From positions 50,083,649 through 50,147,648 of the forward strand of contig NC_063166.1 of assembly GCF_023159225.1 (NCBI RefSeq): a stretch of 64,000 bases of DNA, given 5' to 3'. Position 1 is the stretch's first letter, and each line of letters opens with the position of its first letter. Both the position numbers and the translations under genes were made by a program. Of the stretch, positions 34,548 to 44,815 are shown piece by piece. This DNA is from Perognathus longimembris pacificus. Its lineage: Eukaryota; Chordata; Mammalia; Rodentia; Heteromyidae. Under the pieces are notes generated by a model, which was not told the origin of the DNA, did not search any database, and worked only from the letters and a program-made list of their open reading frames with translations.

Positions 34548-34610
<63 letters not shown>
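34548..34610. repeat. (CA)n microsatellite at a SINE tail
   Basis: A 63-bp CA run begins about 27 bp after the SINE body end, through impure GACATACAGACACAGACAG. Confidence 0.97.
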
Positions 34611-34613
<3 letters not shown>

Positions 34614-36441
34614 AGAAATAACAGAGCTATTATTCAATCTCAGCATCTCCAAAACCATATTATGCTGCTTTCATAAAAGAAGGAAAAAAAGCTAATCAAG
34701 GCATCGAGGTAGGTTCACCATGGCTCCCTATAGAAATAAGCAGAAAGGAAAGGAGTCAAATAAACATAGAAGCATTGTCATTCACCTTGTTGGGGACCAG
34801 AGGCAGATGAATAAGATATGTCACACCCTCAGCATTCTTCCTCCTAATGAATGTCCTCATTAGCGTTCCAGCATGAGTCAGATGGAGGTGAAGGCATGAC
34901 AATACAAAACATTTCTGCTGTGTCTCACTTTCTATCAAATCCTTGACCATTTGTGGGATTTTAAATTTGATTTATGATGACTTAGGAAACTGCATAAAGA
35001 CCCATCACTGCTAAAATATATAGCCATCTGAAAATGTAGGTGGAGGAAACAGCCTGAATCCCCTCCAGGAGGTCATTTAAAATTTAAGGGGTAAAATAGA
35101 TAAAACATGGAGGAGACCAGCAGCAATGTGGGTCCTGATTAGAAAACGAGGAAGCAGAGAAACAGCAAGCTGTGCACAGTTGGAGAATTCAGTGAGTGCT
35201 CATTTCAGTGGCCAGTTTTTGAACATGTCAGTTTAATTATGATGCATCACAGTTGACAGCAATGCATATGGAACCAATTACAACTCATGTTAAAATCAAT
35301 TATTGCATATTTCAGTTCTCCTAAACACTGTAGCAAGCATTCTGTGCATTACTACACACTTCAACTCCACTAATCATTTTTTTTTACTCCCATGGTTCAA
35401 TGGAAAAAGAAATGTATATGCAAATATATAGACACATAGATACTGAGCAAAACCACATTTTATAATCAACGTTGAATGTAAAGCTCCCAGAAAACAGTAG
35501 CTGCCAAGAGAAAAGCTTCAAATGTTTGTTCAGACAAAGATCTCACTTTCTACATACCTTTGTATAGAGAAATAAGAAAAATAAAATTCCTTGCTATCCC
35601 CAAACCCAGTTTTGGTCAATTTAATCCACTTTAGCCTCTTTACCAGCAGTAAGGTTCAAATCCCAGATACAGGATGCTGGATATTTTGGTTTAAAATATT
35701 TGCCTTAACTGTTTACTCTGATTCTGTGCCCTTTTTTTCTCTTTTTCAGATTTCTAGCTCAAAATTCTCCTTCGAGTTTCACAGCTTATTCATTTCTGTT
35801 TACTTTTTTATGCACCAACAACTCACCCACTTTTTACAAAATGAAGAAGAAAGGCAGGAGAGGGAGGGACAGAGGTGAGAAAAAATGAGTGTGGATGACA
35901 TTTGTTTCTCTAGGAGAAATGAATTTTTGCTACTGTATTAAAACAAAGGCTGTGTTTAACTCTAAATTAGGTTTACTCTGAAAAATGGTATAGTATATGC
36001 AACTTAGAGCTACACGTCCTATCAACTATGCACATCATTAAACAGAAAGTACACTAACTCTGGACTATCCTGTGGACTTGGAGATTTATACTGGTCCTCA
36101 TGGTAGAAAGTTATCTACACTGATGCTCCTGTGTTAGGATGAAGAGTCAAAGCTCTCCGGTATCCCAGGCATTCCAAAAACAGCCATAAGCCTCACAGAA
36201 CTTGGCTCCTGGGAGCAGAGGTAGGTGTGTATTCCGGAGAAAGGACCAGTGATGTCTGAGTGAAAAAGAGCCAAGTGGTCCAAGCAAGGGCAGAGGAAAA
36301 CAGTCCATGTGGTTTAGTCAAGAGAGAGGTGGGTGGGATGTCGGGAACCCTGATTTCTCTGCTCAGCAACTTGCCCAGCTGGGACTAAGTGCTCAATGCT
36401 TCCTTGTCCTCCAGATTATAACCTGACACAGAGCAAAGCAT

Positions 36442-36444
<3 letters not shown>
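34611..36444. other. Unique interval; candidate conserved element near 35.2-35.4 kb
   Basis: No gene or repeat recognised. 35200-35400 packs many TAAT/ATTA, TGACAG and ATGCAT words into about 200 bp, as in developmental enhancers. This is a motif-level impression only. Confidence 0.35.

Positions 36445-36513
<69 letters not shown>
36445..36513. repeat. (AG)n microsatellite
   Basis: A pure 69-bp AG run, long enough to be length-variable and able to form a triplex as a mirror repeat. Confidence 0.98.
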
Positions 36514-36516
<3 letters not shown>

Positions 36517-38180
36517 TGGATTTCTAAACTACTGCAGGGCCCTGGAAGGAGAATGTCTCTGTTTCAATATTTTAAGGATTGAGGCAGAAACTAGTCACAT
36601 TTTTTTCTGTAGCTTTATAATGAACCTCAGCTCTACATGATGAATCCCATGATAACTAATTGTCTTTTATTCACTCATGCATTTATTCATTGATTTTTAT
36701 AAAACATTTATTTTGATCAAATCCTAGACAATCCATCCTCCTTGCTTGAGATAGCACATCAACAATCATATAAACATGAATAAAAAATAATCTCGTGATT
36801 GTTGGGTGGTGTTCTAGGAGAATCTTCATTACAGTGTTCAACATGGAGATGTGGTGGGAAAGGCAAGTAGAGAGCCAACTTTGTGCTCTCCCAAGGACAT
36901 GGTGAGCTCTAAGTCTTCCTTGGAATCCCAGTGCTTTAGAATGTACTTTGTGTTCCTGTAAAGTGAGGACCAGGCCATAGGAATGAGAAAAGCTAAGAGT
37001 AGCCATTTATGATGTGGAAGGCTTAGTCTGAGAGGCAAGAATTGCCTGGGCCAGAGGTTCAGAGGAATGAGAATCCACCTACACAGTTAAATGTTGACAA
37101 AGCCTAGCCTGAAGCCCTGAGCAGAACACAGAAATCTGAGGTTCCATAGACACTTCTATCTGAAAGACAGAATGGCCATGTGTATCCCAACAGTGAATGT
37201 GCATATATTGGGAATATTCTGAGACCCACACAGCTTTCCTGTAGCAGGTCATAGCCTTGGAGAGACGGAGCTCTATGTCAAGATACTGATATTTCACTGA
37301 CAGCAGCTCCAACCTGAGAGGGATAAACAGCTGAATCCAGCTCCCAGGTGGCCTGCTGTAACCCTGCTCTTATGAATCACCAGTAACTTCGGTCCCAGTA
37401 CCTTTGACACATATCTATACCAACAAATTACCCTCACCATCCCAGCTGACTCATTTGGCATAAACAGCAAATACAAACATGTATTCAGAGCCTCATGTCC
37501 TCTTGAATGAGAAACATAACATACATCGTGATGTTTTCAACAGTCTACAATGCAATGCACCTTTGTTATTTCTACTTTCCTAGTGACATTCACAACACTA
37601 CAAAGATATTTCATCTTCTAAAATGTCTTCCTCAAAGGGATGGGAGGATGAGCCCCAGAGAGCAGCAGCCTAGAGAGGTGCTCGGCAGTTGATCAAACTG
37701 TGAGCCCTGACCCCTCATTAATTGCTAACACTTCCTCAGCTCAAGGTAGAGCAGCATTTTCTCCTGGTAGGGGCCTGCCACTCACCACAGGTGTTAATGG
37801 CAAAGTAATTTTGAGGTTTCTGGACGGAGCAAACATTCCATTAGCAGAACACACACTGAGGGCAGTTCCAAGGTCAATGTTTCTTATGGATCTTGATTTA
37901 ATGGCTCTGTCGACTGGCTTGCCAGGATGCTCTGAGGAAAGGGCTGTGGTCCTGCCTGGCCGGCTGAGTACCCAGGCCAGCTACAGCTCTGCCATGCCCA
38001 CATTGTCTTCTCTTCCCTCAACAATCTGGAGACAACATCTTCCCTCCACATACTGGCCCCAAAGAGGAGCCATGAGATGCTAGAAAATGGCAGAGGACTC
38101 TCTACAGCATCAGAATAGAAAAAGTATGGAGACTTTATTAATGCAAGAATGCTCTAGAACACTTGTCCTTGGAAGCTTGA
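36514..38180. other. Unique interval with a 127-codon open frame
   Basis: No repeat recognised. A plus-strand frame at 37700-38083 is open but has no domain, signal or similarity I can name. The 37.7-38.05 kb DNA keeps a few CpGs and is more GC-rich than its surroundings. Confidence 0.3.
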
Positions 38181-38195
38181 TAGAAAGTAGGGAGA

Positions 38196-38440
38196 GGGGC
38201 TGTGATAATATGGCCTAGTGGTAGAGTGCTTGCCTAGCATGCATGAAGCCCCGGGTTCGATTCCCCAGCACCACATATATGGAAAAAGCCAGAAGTGGTG
38301 CTGTGGCTTAAGAGCTAGAGTGCTAGCCTGGAGCAAAAAGAAGCCAGAGACAGTGCCCAGGCCCTGAGTTCAAGCCCCAGGACTGGCAAAAAAAACAAAA
38401 ACAAAAACAAAAAAAAACAAAAAAACAACAACAACAACAA
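38196..38440 (+). mobile_element. IDL-Geo SINE, sense, with long A-rich tail
   Basis: ID-like head: GGGGCTGTGATAATATGGCC (box A), GGGTTCGATTCCCCAGCACC (box B). Geo monomer: GCCAGAAGTGGTGCTGTGGC to CAAGCCCCAGGACTGGC. The tail is CAAAAA and CAA repeats to 38440. No TTTT pol III terminator occurs within the element. It is the 5' part of a larger TSD-bounded unit ending at 38546. Confidence 0.93.
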
Positions 38441-38546
38441 TCTGAGGAGTGATGCTATTCTTCTTTCTATAGAACAGAGACAACACTCACACTCCCAAAA
38501 GGGGAAGAAATTTGCCTGTGTCACTCCAGTGATTAAAAAAAAAAAA
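38441..38546 (+). mobile_element. Probable 3'-transduced segment with second poly(A)
   Basis: About 94 bp of non-SINE sequence follow the SINE tail and end in a 12-A run (38535-38546). AAAGTAGGGAG lies just before the SINE (38184-38194) and again at 38544-38554, overlapping the end of that A run. SINE, tail, extra segment and second poly(A) therefore look like one insertion. The segment has no TTTT, so pol III could read through it. Confidence 0.65.
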
Positions 38547-38554
38547 GTAGGGAG

Positions 38555-39071
38555 GGCAGTAAAAAGCCCAAAGGGGGATTCTGATGCCTAATCACACTAA
38601 GAACAACCTTTCTAAATAAGTGAGTTGGACCTTATCACCAGGGCCAATAAAATTAGGTGGCTGCACCCTATCTCCAGGCTTACTTGAAAGGCTAATCATT
38701 TTTGAGGAACTATACTCAATATGAAATCAGAAAACTGTTACTGAAGGAAGAAAGTAGGGAGAAATGCTGTATAACCCAGCTATGATAGCTCTCCTGATTT
38801 CAGTACTTGGAAATCCTCAAATCACAACAGAAATTTCCTTATACATATAAACACTCCCTTGAAGTTGCTTACTATATATTGCTTGTTTCTGACATTTTGT
38901 GTCATCATATTATGGCATATTTCCATCACTGTCACCATGATTGTGGCAGAATCCAGCCCTAACTCCCTTTCTGGGTGGAAATTAACTCTATGCATTGCTA
39001 GACTTTATGTCTTTAAATCTTCTAAGGTGGATTTTTTTTTATCATTGCAATACTAGTTCATTGTACATAGC
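38555..39071. other. Unique DNA
   Basis: No recognised feature. Confidence 0.35.
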
Positions 39072-39185
39072 TCTGGAAGCGGAGCTGTGGCTCAAGTGGT
39101 AGAGTGCCATTCTTGAACCAAAAAAACTAAGCAAGAACATGAGGCCCTGAGTTCAAGATCCACTACCAGCAACAAAAAAAAGAGG
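39072..39185 (+). mobile_element. Geo right monomer alone
   Basis: GGAAGCGGAGCTGTGGCTCA, AGTGGTAGAGTGCCATTCTT, GAGGCCCTGAGTTCAAGATC and an A-rich tail. No left monomer is visible: either a 5'-truncated dimer or a free monomer. Confidence 0.8.
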
Positions 39186-41941
39186 AAAAAGTAAATTGAA
39201 ATTAAAAAAAGTTCTAATATAAACAGAGAGAAAAAGGGAGAGAGAAAAGGAATGTTTTGTAACTCTTTTTCACAGAGATGTCTCTAAGTATGTTATGTGA
39301 TTCACATACACAGTTTTTCCAAAATGAAATTATATGCATATGTAATTTATATATAATATATATTTTATATGCAGATAAATTTTAACAGCCACCTTCTCTT
39401 CACACACCTAAAGTACTGACTTAGTTTCATTTAAATATAACATTTTTGTAACGGCTATTAAAACATACCCTCGCAATGACTATTTAAAAAAATGTTCTGC
39501 TGCTGAACACGGAAATTTTACCCATGAAAACAATAAGTCCTATTTACATTCATGGCTATTCAGAATAAAGCATTGGGGGTAGGGACACGGAACTAAAGAA
39601 ATGGAAAAATTATGTTATCGATATTTACGCTTTGATTTGTGCTTTGAAACTTTAGAATCCATTGGCAGCCAGTGAATAAAAATAGGATGAGAGGACTGGA
39701 ATATATCGTTTATCAGCATGATCATGTTTGCAAACCTGGTTTTTGGGGGGGGGGGGGCTGGAGAGTGGATTCATTCCTTTCAAGAGGAAGCATTCTCGAA
39801 TGCATTTCATTTCCAACATTCAGTCTTATGTAAAGATGATCAAAAATATGTGAACTGAAAAAAAAAGAAGAGAGGAAAGAAAAAAAGATTGCACTGATGT
39901 CCCAACCAGGACGCCTGCTCTATTGTAGCTGATGTTTTTTCCTTCTCCTATAATCAAGCTTCAAAGGCCCCAACAGACAATGGCTAAGTTGTCCCAGATG
40001 GCAGCCCCAACTCAGTGGGAAAGAAGAGCAGAAGTGAGTGTGCGGTAGTGAGAAAGATGCATTTCCTGTGTCCACCCAGGAGGGCAAAGGCAGCCTGGCC
40101 AGACAGAAGCTACAGACACACATAGAAGGTATGGAAACCTGACAATGAGCCAGTAGAGTGAGCCTAATTTGGGTACCAGTCACACAGCCAGCCTGCACAG
40201 GGTTTTCTCCTTGGCAGCTGCATCTCATATTCATTAGTCCACTGGGCCTGGTGCTTCGAAGGCACAATGTGAAATAAATTAAACTGAGGCCCAGCTTTCC
40301 AAGAATTTAGGTTGTATTTTTTCTCCATGCCCCCCCAAATAGGTTTGTCTTGAATTTCTTCCTCCCCCTGCCTAGACTTCAAATTGTATCACCACCAGGT
40401 AACCTAACATTTATGCAAAAGCTTACCCTCTGTGAATAGCTGGGAAGATAGAGACTTGAAAGCATCAGGGATGTGTTTGGCTTTAAAGCAACTCCTGATA
40501 CCTAAGAGGTAAGCATGGAGTGATTTTTTTCATCACCCTCCACCTTTCCACCCAAAATCTAAACTTTGTAGGAGAATTTCTCAGGGAAGTTAGCTTAATA
40601 TGAGTATTCTAAGAGGCATTTTAAAAAACTCCTATTCATACTCCACTGTTTTTTCTAAGAGCTCATCTATTGTACAAAATTAAGTACAACCACATTGTCA
40701 GAGTCAACACAATTATATCAGTTAGTTCATATAATAAAAACCACCAGCTCTATTGTGCCTCATAGTTGACAAATCACTTTCAAGACTGATTCTAAAATAA
40801 CCTCTGATGAGGTAGTAATTGCTCTTCTCTCTAAGACATGCCAATGCCAAAATATAAAGCTCAGGGTACTTCAGTAGTTTATTAAGGATGCACTGTTATC
40901 ATATTAAAGATGTGCTGATGGAACTAGAGTCCATGTCCCTGACTTTTAACTACCCTCTCCTCTCTTCTCAACTATTATGGTATGGAACCAGGATGATTAT
41001 ATGTCCCATTTTTCTTGAGAATGTCTCAAGTTAAACTTTTCCCCAGAATCAGTTTATTCAGGTTGTCTCCCCTCAAAACTGATTTAGCTTGGCTGATAAA
41101 TGAGAGAACCATGCTTTATACACCATGTTTCACAGACTTGAATGTGCTCATTTGAACAAGAAGAGGGAGGAGAAGGAAAGACCAACTAAACCCAAGAATA
41201 CCGAACTGCTCTTCAATTTCAGCACCCCCACGATTATCTGTGTTTATATCTCTGTTCTGTTTTGAAACAAAATGGGGGGAAATGGATGCTATGCATTTAA
41301 AAGGTTGTAAAATCTTTTATCTATCAAAAATAGTAGAAGCAAGTTACTATGAGGGACCCATTGTTAGTGCAATCTAACCACTAATGGTGAAAAATAATGG
41401 ACTTTAATACCAACATTGAAACGACATATTCAACAAAACCTAACAAAGCATGGACCATCCTATCACTTAATGCTCTGGTGGTCACTATTAACTCAAAATC
41501 CCATTCAAACTTGTTTAATTTAAAAGGAACAAACAAAAGGGGAAAGAAGAAAAGATGCAATTGTATAACTTGAATAACAGAACATTTGAGGCTACATCCA
41601 GGAGCCAACTTCTCTGCTTTTGTCTCTACTTTGCACTGGGCTGGATCCATTCTCCAGATCTCTGATGCTCCCTGGACATGCGGTCCCCCAAAACATGTGG
41701 AGGAGAGTAGGAGAGGCAGACCACCTAAAGAAAATCTGGGGTGTGGGTACATAAAGAAAGAAGAAAGTTTCATGATCCCAACTGTTTCAAGCTAACTAGT
41801 ATATAGAGAACTATTTACAATAATATATGAGAACCCTGCCCTTGTTTGCTATACGTGTGGGCTATAACAATATCCTCTCCATTATCCTCTATGTTGCCAA
41901 AATTTGCCTCCTTTTCCTTTTTTTGCTTTGATAGTCTTGTT
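39186..41941. other. Long unique interval
   Basis: No gene recognised. Visible simple sequence: AT-rich patch 39330-39370 and a 13-bp poly(G) near 39746-39758. Overlapping open frames of 72-130 codons at 39.92-40.38 and 41.38-41.8 kb have no recognised product. Confidence 0.35.
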
Positions 41942-42154
41942 ATAAATGGCTTGTGCCTATACTCCTAGCAACTCATGAGGCCGAGATGAGTAGATCACAG
42001 TTTGGAACAACCAAAGCTCACAAACCTGAGAGAAGCTTAGCTCAAATTAGCCAGCAAAAAGCCAGAAGTAGAGATAAAATTCAAATAGTAGAGTGTTAGT
42101 CATTAGCAAAAATCCAAGCAAGAATTAAAGGGCCTAAATGCAAGCCTCAGTACT
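41942..42154 (+). mobile_element. B1-Geo-like SINE, old
   Basis: CTTGTGCCTATACTCCTAGC, AACTCATGAGGCCGAGATGA, a diverged linker, TAGTAGAGTGTTAGTC, ATGCAAGCCTCAGTACTTG. Its 3' end runs into the TG repeat. Confidence 0.65.
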
Positions 42155-42228
42155 TGCGTGTGCGTGTGTGTGTGAGCGTGCATGCGTGTGTGCATGTGTG
42201 TGTGCGTGTGTGTGTGTGTGTGTGTGTG
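42155..42228. repeat. (TG)n microsatellite, interrupted
   Basis: 74 bp of TG with GC and CA interruptions, between two SINE-derived segments. Confidence 0.95.
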
Positions 42229-42297
42229 ACTGGAGGAGTGTCTCAAGTTGTAGAGTGCCTGCTGCAAAGCCCTAAGCTCAAACTCCAGGACCCACAT
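42229..42297 (+). mobile_element. ID/Geo-like monomer fragment
   Basis: GTGTCTCAAGTTGTAGAGTG (box A-like) and GCTCAAACTCCAGGACCCAC (box B-like) are kept. Too short to assign to one family. Confidence 0.6.
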
Positions 42298-42339
42298 TAA
42301 AAACCAGATTAAAAAAAAATCCTCCTTCTACAATATTTT

Positions 42340-42566
42340 TTGTATGTATGAATACCAGTCTTGAGGCTTGAACTCAAGGCACTATCCTAGAGCTTTTTTG
42401 CTCAAACATTGTACCACTTGAGCCACACCTCCATTTATGGCTTTTTGGGATTAATTGGAGATAAAAGTTTCACCAATTTGTATACCAAGGCTGGATTCAA
42501 ACAATAATCTTCAGATTACAGCCTCCTGAATAGCTTGGATTACAAGTGTAATCAGCACCTGGCTTC
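42340..42566 (-). mobile_element. B1-Geo SINE, antisense
   Basis: CCAGTCTTGAGGCTTGAACT, CACTTGAGCCACACCTCC, GATTAATTGGAGATAAAAGT, CAGCCTCCTGAATAGCTTGG, TAATCAGCACCTGGCT. Near complete and diverged. Confidence 0.85.
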
Positions 42567-42579
42567 ATTCCACAGATTT

Positions 42580-42910
42580 TCATATGTTGTATTTCATTGT
42601 GTTCAGTTTAAAATATTTTACAATTTTTCTCAAACTTTCCCCTAGATTGTTAAGAAGTATGTTATGTAATTTAGGATTCATGAATGTTTTCCTGGTCTAT
42701 TTATATTCTTGATTTATAACTCAATTCTATTGTGATCACAGAACATAACTTTGTATGGGTTAAAACATTTTGGACTTAGTAAGAATAGTTTTCTGGCCCA
42801 GAACATGACCTGGCTTGGCAAATATCTCATGTACATTTGAGAAAAGTTTGTGTTTTGCTATTGGACATAAATATCCATCCAATGAAGGTACCTAATAGAG
42901 TATGCAAGGC
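42580..42910 (-). mobile_element. Old L1 ORF2 fragment (endonuclease end and linker), antisense
   Basis: On the plus strand TTGTGTTCAGTTTAAAATAT, GTTAAGAAGTATGTTATGTA, TCTATTGTGATCACAGAACA, GGCCCAGAACATGACCTGG and ACATTTGAGAAAAGTTTGTG follow, in reverse, an old L1 ORF2 around the end of the endonuclease domain. Translated on the minus strand it keeps a GHVLGQK-like string but has stops. Dead fragment. Confidence 0.65.
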
Positions 42911-42954
42911 TTAATGCATATTAATAGTACAAAATAATGACTTACATTGTAAAT

Positions 42955-43183
42955 CTCATTTCTCCCTTCTTTTCTTCCTTCCTTTCCTTTCTTCCTTCCT
43001 CCCTTTCCTTCCTCCATTTCTTCCTTCCTTTCCTTTCTTCCTCCCTTTCCTTCCTCTATTTCTTCCTTCCTTCTTTCTTTCCTTCCTCCCTTCCTTTCCC
43101 TCTCTTTCTTCTTCCTTCTTTCCTTCCTTTATTTCTCTCTCTTTCTTTATTTCATCTGTCTGTCTGCCTCTGTCTTTCTCCTG
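42955..43183. repeat. TTCC/CTTT polypyrimidine tract
   Basis: About 229 bp almost entirely of C and T, mainly TTCC, CCTTTCC and TTTC units with a few A or G interruptions. Confidence 0.95.
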
Positions 43184-43279
43184 TGATCCTGAGAGTTGTG
43201 CTTTATTACTGGTATTCTACTCACTGTCGCTGGGCTTTCTTGATCATAGCTGGTGCTATGTTACTTGAGCTACACCTCT

Positions 43280-43416
43280 AGTCTGACATTTTTCTGCCTA
43301 ATCCAAGATGGGATCTCAAATAATTTTCTGTCCAGGCTGGCTTCAAACTGTGATCCTACACATCTCACCATCTCAAGCAGCTAAGATTACAAGCATGAAC
43401 CACCAGAACCCAGCTC
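43280..43416 (-). mobile_element. B1-like head, antisense
   Basis: GTCCAGGCTGGCTTCAAACT, GTGATCCTACACATCTCACC, AGCTAAGATTACAAGCATGA, ACCACCAGAACCCAGCT are a reversed B1 head. The right part is unrecognisable. Confidence 0.7.
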
Positions 43417-43419
43417 ATT

Positions 43420-43770
43420 CCATTTCCGATTGCCCTAACAGGATACCTGTTAGAAAATAGTTCTGAGGGGTCAAGCCATGGTACCTACTCTTCTTGTTTT
43501 CTGGTGAGGACCTTGTGGAAAAGTGAGTGGGCAATGAGGCATTGTGAAAGAGAAGGGCTCAAGTGTCAGAGAGGGCAAGGAGGTGCTAGGCTTGCTTTAT
43601 AACAGCCCAGCCTCACAGCAACCAATGAAACCAAAGTCCACTCCATCAAGTGAAAGATTTTTCCTTCCTAATGAATCAATCACCTGTCAAAAAACTAACA
43701 CATCTCAACACTTACAATGGAAATCTGTGGCTCAGGTGAAATTGAGGGGGGACAAATATAAAAAGAGGTG
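43420..43770 (+). mobile_element. MaLR (ERVL-class) LTR
   Basis: CCTAACAGGATACCTGTTAG, GGTGCTAGGCTTGCTTTATA, ACAGCCCAGCCTCACAGCAA, CCACTCCATCAAGTG, AATCAATCACCTGTC and CATCTCAACACTTACAATGG follow the middle and end of a MaLR LTR. No internal region follows. Confidence 0.6.
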
Positions 43771-44094
43771 ACATAGATCAAGAGGCACCATACTCATAAA
43801 TGGCTCTGTTGAATAGAAATTCCTTTGTATAACTACTTAAAGAAAATAAAACTATTAATTAAAACAATGTACCTGATTTTTTTTAAGTCATGGGGCTTGA
43901 AAGGGTTCTGCTTGAGAAGGCTTAAGGATTCCATGCATCTTTGAAGAGCTTGGGCTTTGAATGAGGAGATTGAATGTGAGTGGCCATTCGGCCCTGGCTG
44001 CATAATACAGAGATCTGATTAGCAATGTAAGTAAGCCAAGTTAAAACTCTTCTTCATCATATAATGACTGAGGCATTGTCAGCCCTCAATGCTA
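43771..44094. other. Unique DNA
   Basis: No recognised feature. Confidence 0.35.
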
Positions 44095-44250
44095 TTTTAT
44101 GTTAGTGTATCACTGTGCAGATGAAGTAGCTAGAACTCAAAGAGGCTATGTTATTTGCCTATGTTTACACAGCTAACTGGTAACGGGACTAAGTCTAGAA
44201 AATAGAGCTATTTACTCCCCAAATCTGTCTTCTTAACTGTGGCCAGTACT
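44095..44250 (+). mobile_element. MIR SINE, ancient
   Basis: GTGCAGATGAAGTAGCTAGA, ACTCAAAGAGGCTATGTTAT, TTGCCTATGTTTACACAGCT, AACTGGTAACGGGACTAAG, CAAATCTGTCTTCTTAACTG follow MIR (AGATGAGGAAACTGAGGC, CACACAGCTAGTAAGTGG, GTCTGTCTGACTC). Confidence 0.7.
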
Positions 44251-44631
44251 GTACTTAGGCAGTTTATTTGTCTTGTTTGCAATTTGTCCACTTAGGAAGT
44301 GGGAATGGAGATGTGGAATGAACTAGCAGCCGAAAGGTACAACTTGTTCCCATTGTCTCTGTCAGACTAGAGTTGATCCAGGAATTTAAACACAGTAGGG
44401 AATGATTTAATGCCATATCACAGCACTGAGTTTTTCTATACTACCATAAAACTTGTGTTAATAGTCCTTAAAGAGGTTAACTTATGTCCAGCATGATCTA
44501 ATTGAGATGGCAGAGAAGTTTATGAAATGCTTCAGAAATTTTCCATTAAAATAGCCAAAATAAGTCATTCTTTATGAGTCCCTGATGACACAATGTAAAT
44601 GAGGATCTCTTGTAGGAAACTGGGAGCAAGG
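44251..44631. other. Unique DNA
   Basis: No recognised feature between the two MIRs. Confidence 0.35.
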
Positions 44632-44815
44632 CAGATCTATTCTTGTACTGTAGCTCTGCCACTTACTCACTTTGAAAACTGAAGTAAATCAACATTTCTG
44701 AACCTCAGGTTGCCATCCATGGAGTGGTCTTCATGATGCCAATGTCAGTTCATGTTATATCATTAGGTGGTAACCTGTGCTTGAAGTATAAAGCGCCCTA
44801 CAAGTCCTCTAGCTT
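44632..44815 (+). mobile_element. MIR SINE, ancient
   Basis: TAGCTCTGCCACTTACTCAC, TTTCTGAACCTCAGGTTGCC, ATCCATGGAGTGG and later AAGTATAAAGCGCCCTACAA match the MIR order (CTCTGCCACTTACTAG, GAGCCTCAGTTTCC, GTAAAGCGCTTAG). Confidence 0.65.

Noticed and set aside
36445..36513. AG repeat as part of a coding frame (Glu-Arg repeats)
   Set aside because: It is a pure dinucleotide repeat; the 66-codon frame is a by-product.
37700..38083. A 127-codon open frame on the plus strand
   Set aside because: No recognisable domain, and composition is explained by local GC content. Kept only as a note in the interval entry.
38196..38270. A tRNA-Ala-like sequence with good box A and box B
   Set aside because: It is the left monomer of an IDL-Geo SINE, followed by the Geo monomer and an A-rich tail; the cloverleaf is not complete.
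42937..43281. A 114-codon frame rich in Ser, Phe, Leu and Pro
   Set aside because: It is a translation of the CT microsatellite tract.
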